Source: RGIG3178 sp963674495 (lineage in GTDB: Bacteria > Bacillota > Clostridia > Christensenellales > QAND01). Taken from it: a DNA stretch of 64,000 nt. Below are positions 58,569-64,000 of the stretch, in pieces. Position numbers and translations under genes: made by a program. Each line of letters begins with the position of its first letter. Position 1 is the first letter of the stretch. The stretch spans positions 186,001-250,000 of the forward strand of contig CAXXLG010000002.1 in NCBI GenBank assembly GCA_963674495.2. The letters are read 5' to 3'. The notes below the pieces were generated by a model. The model made no database searches. It saw only the letters and a list, made by a program, of their open reading frames with translations, and was not told the origin of the DNA.

Positions 58569-58973
58569 TTAAACGCGCCGACGCTTGGGCGGCCGGCATC
58601 CGTTATGCGGGATGGGGGTCACGTCCTTGATCATCGTCACTTCAAGCCCTGCGGCCTGCAGCGATCTGATCGCGGCCTCACGGCTGGCGCCGGGGCCTTT
58701 AACGTATACCTCCACCGTGTGCAGCCCGTGTTCCTTGGCCGCTTTGGCAGCGGTTTCCGCCGCTATCTGTGCCGCAAACGGCGTGGATTTTCTCGAGCCT
58801 CGGAAGCCCATCCCACCCGAGCTGGCCCACGATATCGCGTTGCCGCTCATGTCGGTGATGGTCACGATGGTATTGTTAAAGGAGGAGTGGATATGCACCT
58901 GTCCTCGTTCGATGTTTTTGCGTTCACGGCGCTTACGCGTGATGGGACGCCGTCTTTGCTTGGGTGCTGCCAT
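58569..58973 (-). CDS. rpsK: Ribosomal protein S11
   Basis: 134 residues: basic N-terminus (PKQRRRPITRKRRERKNIER), GQVHIHSSFNNTIVTITDMS, GNAISWASSGGMGFRGSRKS, and C-terminal VTPIPHNGCRPPKRRRV. AAGGAGG-type site before the ATG. Platform protein of the 30S subunit. Confidence 0.98.
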   Translation of the reverse strand: MAAPKQRRRPITRKRRERKNIERGQVHIHSSFNNTIVTITDMSGNAISWASSGGMGFRGSRKSTPFAAQIAAETAAKAAKEHGLHTVEVYVKGPGASREAAIRSLQAAGLEVTMIKDVTPIPHNGCRPPKRRRV

Positions 58974-58988
58974 GTACGATCTTCCTCC

Positions 58989-59360
58989 TTATTTCTTCCG
59001 CCTGCCCGCAACGTTCCGCTTGGGGCCCTTGCGCGTGCGTGCGTTCTGCTTGGTACTCTGTCCGCGGACGGGTAGCCCACGGCGATGGCGAATTCCGCGA
59101 TAGCAGCTGATCTCCATCAATCTCTTGATGTTCAGCTGTACCTCACGCCGAAGATCACCTTCGACCTGCAGGTTTTTGTCGATATAGTCGCGGAGCAAAC
59201 TCTCGTCCGCCACCGTGAGATCACGGACGCGGGTATCGGGGCTTACGCCGGTTTCTTTGAGAATCTTAGTGGCAGTGGACCGTCCGATGCCAAAGATATA
59301 GGTCAGACCAATCTCAATGCGTTTTTCTCTTGGCAAATCAATGCCTGATATGCGTGCCAT
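58989..59360 (-). CDS. rpsM: Ribosomal protein S13
   Basis: 123 residues from the ATG MARISGIDLPREKRIEIGLT; a longer frame adds four residues without a site. Helix-two-turn-helix (YIFGIGRSTATKILKETGVS) and C-terminal RGIRHRRGLPVRGQSTKQNA, RTRKGPKRNVAGRRKK are intact. Confidence 0.98.
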   Translation of the reverse strand: MARISGIDLPREKRIEIGLTYIFGIGRSTATKILKETGVSPDTRVRDLTVADESLLRDYIDKNLQVEGDLRREVQLNIKRLMEISCYRGIRHRRGLPVRGQSTKQNARTRKGPKRNVAGRRKK

Positions 59361-59449
59361 TTGGTGCAACACACCTCCCGGTTAAATAAAAAATCTATGT
59401 TGTACGCACGGTTGAGGTTTTCCTCTTTCAGCCGCCCGCGCGCGGGTTT

Positions 59450-59563
59450 TCAGCCTTGCTTTTGCTTGTGCTTTGGGTTTGTACAAATGACCATGACCTT
59501 GCCTTTTCGGCGTATGATCTTGCATTTTTCGCACATCGGTTTGACCGAGGGACGCACTTTCAT
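59450..59563 (-). CDS. rpmJ: Ribosomal protein L36
   Basis: 37-residue zinc protein: MKVRPSVKPMCEKCKIIRRK, then GKVMVICTNPKHKQKQG, with the Cys-Cys-Cys-His zinc set intact. AGGAGG precedes the ATG. It lies between infA and rpsM in the conserved order. Confidence 0.96.
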   Translation of the reverse strand: MKVRPSVKPMCEKCKIIRRKGKVMVICTNPKHKQKQG

Positions 59564-59613
59564 TAATTATATCCTCCTAATCAATATTACAAACATATGG
59601 ATAGCGTAACTTT

Positions 59614-59835
59614 TTAGCCCTTGCCGCGCCATGTGATGCGCCCACGGCTCAGATCATAGGGGGAAAGCTCAAGCGTCACCCGGTCGCCGGGCAAAATGCG
59701 GATGTAGTGCATCCGAAGCTTGCCGGAGATATGGGCAAGTACCTTATGCCCGTTGGGGAGCTCCACTTCAAACATTGCGTTTGGAAACGCGTCTGTGACC
59801 TTTCCCTCTACCTCAATAACATCCTGTTTGGCCAA
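59614..59835 (-). CDS. infA: Translation initiation factor IF-1
   Basis: 73 residues starting at a TTG codon (MAKQDVIEVEGKVTDAFPNA) with AAGGAGG seven bases upstream. OB-fold blocks MFEVELPNGHKVLAHISGKL, RMHYIRILPGDRVTLELSPY and DLSRGRITWRGKG are complete. The non-ATG start is notable because IF proteins themselves police start-codon choice. The stop of the KOW gene is one base away. Confidence 0.96.
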   Translation of the reverse strand: MAKQDVIEVEGKVTDAFPNAMFEVELPNGHKVLAHISGKLRMHYIRILPGDRVTLELSPYDLSRGRITWRGKG

Positions 59836-59836
59836 G

Positions 59837-60139
59837 TTAGCCCTCCTTCTTTGCATCGCCGGTCAGTTTTCCGTAACCCGCTTCTTCAAGTGCCTTGCGA
59901 ATCTCCGCATCAAACACATGATGGCTGCACGACAGTTTGCGTGCAATACCGTCTAAGTGTTCACCCGTTTGCTTTGTATGCTTTATGCGCTTTTTTTTGG
60001 GCGCACTCTGCTTGCGGGCCGATCCGTTCACCAGCGTAACAAACTCGCCGTCAACAATTGAGTATACCATAAAATACTTGCCTTTGTCGCGTCCTGCACG
60101 GCTTACAACCACATCGCCGATTCGTAAGTCGGGCGTCAT
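59837..60139 (-). CDS. KOW-domain RNA-binding protein (L14e-like)
   Basis: 100 residues from an ATG overlapping the map stop (ATGA). A KOW/SH3-like N-terminus (DLRIGDVVVSRAGRDKGKYF, MVYSIVDGEFVTLVNGSARK) and a basic middle (APKKKRIKHTKQTGEH) suggest RNA binding. Genes of this kind sit between map and infA in many Bacillota and resemble eukaryotic L14e. The role is not established; a ribosome-associated function is likely. Confidence 0.85.
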   Translation of the reverse strand: MTPDLRIGDVVVSRAGRDKGKYFMVYSIVDGEFVTLVNGSARKQSAPKKKRIKHTKQTGEHLDGIARKLSCSHHVFDAEIRKALEEAGYGKLTGDAKKEG

Positions 60140-60897
60140 GAAATCGCCTCCGAAAGTTCCGTTAATATCCACGGACCGTCCTGTGTGATGGCCACGGTGT
60201 GCTCATAGTGTCCAGATAGGCTCTTGTCCGCCGTCACGATGGTCCAACCATCGTTGAGCATCACTACGCGGTGCGTTCCCATGTTGATCATCGGTTCAAT
60301 GGCAATCACCATACCCGCCTTCAATACTTCCCCGGTATCCGGCCGTCCGTAGTTGTACACGACGGGATCCTCGTGCAATTCTCTGCCAATTCCATGCCCC
60401 GTCAGTGCTCGCACCGGCGCAAAGCCTTCCCTTGCAGCGCACTGCGCGATCGCATGTCCCATGTCTCCGAGCTTACAACCCGGCTTGGCATATGCAAGGC
60501 CCGTTTCAAAGCACGCTTTGGTATTCGCTATGAGTTTAAGCGCGTTGTCCGAACAGCTTCCAATGGCAAATGTGTCCGCAGTATCCGAATGAAAGCCTTT
60601 GTAGTACGCGCCGATGTCCACCGAAACGATATCTCCCTGTTGGATCACCCGGTCGCCCGGGATGCCGTGCACGACCTGTTCGTTGATACTGATACAGATG
60701 TGGCCGGGATAACCATTGTAATGGTAGAACGATGGCGTTGCACCAAGGTCCAGAATGGTTTTGTGTACGATATCGTCCAGTTCAGCCGTGGTCATACCCG
60801 CGCGTACGGTTTTCTTGGCCGTCTCACGCGCCTTTGCGGCAATCTGGCAGGCCTCGTACATGACGGAAAGTTCATCGGATGTTTTTATAGTGATCAT
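60136..60897 (-). CDS. map: Type I methionine aminopeptidase
   Basis: Removes initiator Met from new proteins, 253 residues. Metal ligands: Asp in VSVDIGAYYKGFHSDTADTF (two Asp), His in RALTGHGIGRELHEDPVVYN, Glu in GMVIAIEPMINMG and Glu near the C-terminus (GHYEHTVAIT). His in SFYHYNGYPGHICISINEQV lines the pocket. Overlaps adk by four bases and the KOW gene by three. Confidence 0.97.
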   Translation of the reverse strand: MITIKTSDELSVMYEACQIAAKARETAKKTVRAGMTTAELDDIVHKTILDLGATPSFYHYNGYPGHICISINEQVVHGIPGDRVIQQGDIVSVDIGAYYKGFHSDTADTFAIGSCSDNALKLIANTKACFETGLAYAKPGCKLGDMGHAIAQCAAREGFAPVRALTGHGIGRELHEDPVVYNYGRPDTGEVLKAGMVIAIEPMINMGTHRVVMLNDGWTIVTADKSLSGHYEHTVAITQDGPWILTELSEAIS

Positions 60898-61523
60898 TGA
60901 AACGCCTTTTGTATCAAAGCGCCGATCTCCTCGAACACCGTATCGATATCGCGTGCACCATTCACTGTATGCAAAACACCTTGTTTTCGATAAAACTCGA
61001 TGAGTGGTTGCGTCTGGGTTTTGTATACGTCAAGCCGCTTTTGAATGGTCTCGGGTTTGTCGTCGGCACGCTGGATCAACGCTCCGCCGCAGGCAGAACA
61101 CGTATCCCCTTTCATGTTGGATACATGATAGGTAGCACCACAGTATTTGCAGACCCGGCGCCCACTCAGTCTTTTTATGATTACATCATCCGGCACGTCG
61201 ATGTTGATCACCATCTCAATGTCCGTCTTGTCGGCCAGCGCCTGCGCCTGTACAACGGTGCGCGGAAACCCGTCAAGCAGAAAACCCTTTTTGCAATCGG
61301 GTTTTGTCAGCCGTTGTGCCACGATACCGATAACGGTATCGTCCGGTACAAGCTTGCCCGCGTCCATAAAGCTTTTGGCCTCCATACCCAATTTTGTGCC
61401 CTGTTTAATCTCATTGCGCAGAATATCGCCGGTGGAGATGTGCGCAATGCCCTGCTTTTCGCTCACCCCAATCGCCTGCGTACCCTTGCCGGCGCCGGGC
61501 GGGCCGAGAAACACTAGATTCAT
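60894..61523 (-). CDS. adk: Adenylate kinase (zinc LID form)
   Basis: Converts AMP and ATP to two ADP, 209 residues. P-loop NLVFLGPPGAGKGTQAIGVS, AMP-binding STGDILRNEI, DGFPRTVVQAQAL, and a LID domain with four Cys (VCKYCGATYH and DTCSACG) that binds structural zinc, typical of Gram-positive adenylate kinases. Between secY and map as usual. Confidence 0.97.
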   Translation of the reverse strand: MNLVFLGPPGAGKGTQAIGVSEKQGIAHISTGDILRNEIKQGTKLGMEAKSFMDAGKLVPDDTVIGIVAQRLTKPDCKKGFLLDGFPRTVVQAQALADKTDIEMVINIDVPDDVIIKRLSGRRVCKYCGATYHVSNMKGDTCSACGGALIQRADDKPETIQKRLDVYKTQTQPLIEFYRKQGVLHTVNGARDIDTVFEEIGALIQKAFQ

Positions 61524-61536
61524 TTCATCAGCCTCC

Positions 61537-62799
61537 TCACTTCAAAAAACCTTTATAGTGCCGCATCAGCATCTGGGATTCCAGATTCTTGCTGGTTTCA
61601 AGCGCAACCGATACCGTAATCAACAGACCCGTGGCCGTCAGCGTAAACCCGGTATAAAACAATCCAACCATCAGCGAAGGCACGGTGGCCAGCGCCGCTA
61701 AAAATAATCCGCCGAACATGGTCAGCCGTGATGAGATACGTGTGAGATATTCGGTGGTGGGCCGCCCTGGACGTATGCCCGGAATAAACCCGCCGTATTG
61801 CTGGATGTTTTTGGCCACTTCCATGGGATTGAAGGTGATCATGTTGTAGAAGAACCCCAGCGCTATGATCAATCCTGCGAATAGTACGGAATAGATAACC
61901 GTGCCCGTGCCCATCCATCTGGAATACCAGAGGGTAAACCCGCTGGTCGGCCAGAACTGTGCGATCATGGCGGGAACCTGCAGCAGCGTCATCGCAAAGA
62001 TGATGGGCAAAACGCCCGCGCTGTTGAGCTTCATGGGGATGTGCGTACTCTGTCCGCCGTACATCTTGCGTCCCACCACGCGTTTGGCATACTGGATGGG
62101 AATACGGCGCTCGGTGCTATCGATCAAAACCACGCCGGTAAAAAGCGCAATGATGACCGCGACCAGCGGTAACAAAATCCAGAACGTGATATCGCCCGCC
62201 AGAACACTCTGAAACAAGCTCATGATGCTAACCGGGAAACGCGATACAATGCTGACCATGATGACCAGCGATACGCCGTTCCCAATGCCGTTCTCCGTGA
62301 TCTTTTCCGCCATCCACATCACAATCATCGCACCCGCAACCAGTGAACATATCACCGTTACATAGGACAGGATGTTAGAATACAGCAACGTTTCCTTAAG
62401 CGCAAACACCATGCCGGTTCCCATTATGCTGGCCAACCCCACCGTGACATAACGCGTGATGCGCTGGATCTTGGCCCGACCTTCTTCGCCGCCCTCTTTG
62501 CTCAACCTTTCCAGATATGGTATGGCAAAGGTGAGCAGCTGCATCACGATGCTTGAGGTGATATACGGTGAGATGCCAATGGCAAAGATGGTAAACGATG
62601 CAAAGCTACCGCCCGTGATCATGTTCAGGAAGCCAAGGATGCTGTATTGATCCACCATCGCTGAAATCGCCGAGGCGTTCACGCCCGCAATGGGGATAAA
62701 CGAAGCACCGACTCTGTAAAAAAACAGCATCATCAGTGTGAACAGTATCTTTTTGCGTATTTCCTCAATGCGCCAAGCATTCCTGAATGTTTCAAGCAT
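61537..62799 (-). CDS. secY: Preprotein translocase channel SecY
   Basis: 420 residues, ten membrane helices. Plug region VNASAISAMVDQYSILGFLN, FTIFAIGISPYITSSIVMQL, cytoplasmic loop EGRAKIQRITRYVTVGLASI and C-terminal LLITVSVALETSKNLESQML. It pairs with SecE (30.7-31.0 kb). The start overlaps the rplO stop by one base (TAATG). Confidence 0.97.
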   Translation of the reverse strand: MLETFRNAWRIEEIRKKILFTLMMLFFYRVGASFIPIAGVNASAISAMVDQYSILGFLNMITGGSFASFTIFAIGISPYITSSIVMQLLTFAIPYLERLSKEGGEEGRAKIQRITRYVTVGLASIMGTGMVFALKETLLYSNILSYVTVICSLVAGAMIVMWMAEKITENGIGNGVSLVIMVSIVSRFPVSIMSLFQSVLAGDITFWILLPLVAVIIALFTGVVLIDSTERRIPIQYAKRVVGRKMYGGQSTHIPMKLNSAGVLPIIFAMTLLQVPAMIAQFWPTSGFTLWYSRWMGTGTVIYSVLFAGLIIALGFFYNMITFNPMEVAKNIQQYGGFIPGIRPGRPTTEYLTRISSRLTMFGGLFLAALATVPSLMVGLFYTGFTLTATGLLITVSVALETSKNLESQMLMRHYKGFLK

Positions 62800-63242
62800 T
62801 AGCCAATCACCTCAACAGAGCCGCCGGCGGCGCTGATCTTTTCCAACGCGCTTTTGGACACCTTGGCGGCCTTAACAGTTAGCTTTTTGGAAAGCGTACC
62901 GTCGCCCAAAACCTTGAGTCCATCTCCGATCTTTTTGATCTTGCCCAGTTCTTTGAGCGATTCAGCGGTGACGAGCGTTCCGTCCTCCAACGATTCCAGA
63001 TCGCACACGTTAATTAGTGCATATTGCTTCGAAAATATGTTGGTAAACCCACGCTTGGGCAGCCGACGGGTCAGCGGCATCTGGCCGCCTTCAAATCCCG
63101 GGCGTACGCCGCCGCCGCTACGGGACCACTGGCCTTTATGTCCGCGCGTTGCGGTCTTGCCCGTACCGCTGCCGATACCGCGCCCCACCCGTTTGGGTGC
63201 CCTGCGCGAACCTTCGGCCGGGCCGATTTCATGCAACTTCAT
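62799..63242 (-). CDS. rplO: Ribosomal protein L15
   Basis: 147 residues: MKLHEIGPAEGSRRAPKRVG, RGIGSGTGKTATRGHKGQWS, RSGGGVRPGFEGGQMPLTRR, LPKRGFTNIF, and a C-terminal beta domain (GDGTLSKKLTVKAAKVSKSA). Complete. Ribosome binding site AGGAGG. Confidence 0.98.
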   Translation of the reverse strand: MKLHEIGPAEGSRRAPKRVGRGIGSGTGKTATRGHKGQWSRSGGGVRPGFEGGQMPLTRRLPKRGFTNIFSKQYALINVCDLESLEDGTLVTAESLKELGKIKKIGDGLKVLGDGTLSKKLTVKAAKVSKSALEKISAAGGSVEVIG

Positions 63243-63254
63243 GGAAGTTCCTCC

Positions 63255-63446
63255 TTACGCCTTATCTTCCACATCTTCCACCTTGATCAGATGGCACACC
63301 TTTTGTGCCATGCCACGGATGGAATCGGTGTTGTCGTGGATTGCAGAGGAATTAATCTTCCGCAGTCCCAGGGATCTGACCGTATCCTTCATCACTTTGG
63401 TGGAACCGATCGTACTTTTCACGAGTGTTACTTTGATCTTGTTCAT
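63255..63446 (-). CDS. rpmD: Ribosomal protein L30
   Basis: 63 residues: KIKVTLVKSTIGSTKVMKDT, VRSLGLRKINSSAIHDNTDS, IRGMAQKVCHLIKVEDVE. Normal bacterial short form. Between rpsE and rplO in the standard spc order. Confidence 0.97.
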   Translation of the reverse strand: MNKIKVTLVKSTIGSTKVMKDTVRSLGLRKINSSAIHDNTDSIRGMAQKVCHLIKVEDVEDKA

Positions 63447-63457
63447 CGTAGCACCCC

Positions 63458-63973
63458 CTATCCCAAAATTTGCTCAACGGTCTTGCCGCGCATTTTGGCC
63501 ACCTGTTCCGCAGAGCGTAGTTCTGACAAGCCCGCAATGGTCGCCCTGATGCAGTTAATCGGATTGTTTGATCCGTAACTCTTTGTCCATATGTCCTTGA
63601 CGCCTGCCATCTCCAACACGGCACGAACCGGACCGCCCGCAATGACACCTGTGCCTTCGGGAGCGGGCAGGAGCAAAACGAGCCCCTTGCCAAAGCGCCC
63701 TTTGACCTCATGGGGAATAGTGCTTCCCTTGAGTGGTACTTCGATCAGTTTACGCTTGCCATCCTCCGTCGCTTTCCGGATGGCTTCGGGAATCTCCGTC
63801 GCCTTTCCGGTGCCCATGCCGACATGGCCGTTTTCGTCGCCCACAACAACCACCGCCGCAAAACGAAAGTTGCGGCCACCTTTGACAACCTTGGTGACCC
63901 GGTTGATGGTTACCAGCCTATCCTTGAGATCCAAGCTGCTTGTATCGATACGCACTTTGTTTTCCTCCGTCAT
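63458..63973 (-). CDS. rpsE: Ribosomal protein S5
   Basis: 171 residues: RLVTINRVTKVVKGGRNFRF, AAVVVVGDENGHVGMGTGKA, EIPEAIRKATEDGKRKLIEV, and C-terminal GPVRAVLEMAGVKDIWTKSY, GSNNPINCIRATIAGL. Complete. The ATG shares a base with the rplR stop (TAATG). Confidence 0.98.
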   Translation of the reverse strand: MTEENKVRIDTSSLDLKDRLVTINRVTKVVKGGRNFRFAAVVVVGDENGHVGMGTGKATEIPEAIRKATEDGKRKLIEVPLKGSTIPHEVKGRFGKGLVLLLPAPEGTGVIAGGPVRAVLEMAGVKDIWTKSYGSNNPINCIRATIAGLSELRSAEQVAKMRGKTVEQILG

Positions 63974-64000
63974 TAAAAGTCCAGCCCGGCTTTGCGAGCA
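63973..64000 (-). CDS. rplR: Ribosomal protein L18 (last codons, cut by window edge)
   Basis: Only the C-terminal codons are inside the window, reading ARKAGLDF then stop. This matches the usual end of L18, and rplR is the expected gene before rpsE. The stop overlaps the S5 start (TAATG). Confidence 0.75.

Noticed and set aside
1..64000. CRISPR arrays, insertion sequences, tRNA or rRNA genes
   Set aside because: I scanned for direct repeats with spacers, transposase motifs, GTTCGA-type T-arms and conserved rRNA segments and saw none.

Overview
The window reads as a chromosomal piece of a Gram-positive, low-oxygen Clostridia-type Bacillota. The reasons are gene order and signal style: an atpI-B-E-F-H-A-G-D operon, the rpmG-secE-nusG-rplK-A-J-L block, the spc/alpha ribosomal order ending in rplQ-ecfA1-ecfA2-ecfT-truA-rplM-rpsI, strong AGGAGG ribosome binding sites, sigma-A type TTGACA/TATAAT promoters, an L10 leader and a KOW protein between map and infA. 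Base composition is moderate GC except for an AT-rich stretch near 34.4-35.4 kb. I cannot name the genus. No rRNA, tRNA, CRISPR array, insertion sequence or phage was seen.

Layout. 1-5.2 kb: ATP synthase operon (minus strand) with three oddities: subunit a carries an internal duplication, delta is only its C-terminal part, and the c-subunit ion site is mixed. 5.2-14.7 kb: BioY, a frameshifted HpcH aldolase, a secreted SH3-SH3-C39 protein, an AbrB-ABC transporter operon, a DUF2089/SHOCT/YvlD-type envelope operon, xylulokinase and a solitary DNA methyltransferase. 14.8-23.6 kb: GAPDH, two tandem M29 aminopeptidases, a glycosyltransferase, PepD, a lipoprotein and a mandelate racemase-type dehydratase. 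23.8-27.2 kb: aldo/keto reductase, a decayed iron alcohol dehydrogenase and an MFS exporter. 27.5-31.2 kb: L12-L10-L1-L11-NusG-SecE-L33. 31.3-38.3 kb: UroD-like protein, class II aldolase, a metal-site-less HMA protein, an HD hydrolase, a broken gene and a CopA with HMA domains at both ends.

38.5-44.1 kb holds the most unusual feature: a four-gene plus-strand cluster, enolase-like / glycerate-2-kinase-like / glycerate-2-kinase-like / enolase-like. The two enzyme families normally share 2-phosphoglycerate, but both copies of each have replaced key active-site residues. This suggests a paired kinase-dehydratase route acting on a different 2-hydroxy acid. A perfect dyad lies upstream and a terminator downstream.

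44.5-47.4 kb: an iron-uptake operon (feoA-feoA-feoB-Cys-rich protein) with three copies of a GTTAGC-N4-GCTAAC operator. 47.6-51.6 kb: guaB, glmM, trxB. 52-64 kb: S9, L13, TruA, the ECF transporter core (which could energise BioY), then L17, RpoA, S4, S11, S13, L36, IF-1, KOW, Map, Adk, SecY, L15, L30, S5 and the end of L18. Start sites were chosen by ribosome binding site and family alignment, so several genes are shorter than their longest open frames.
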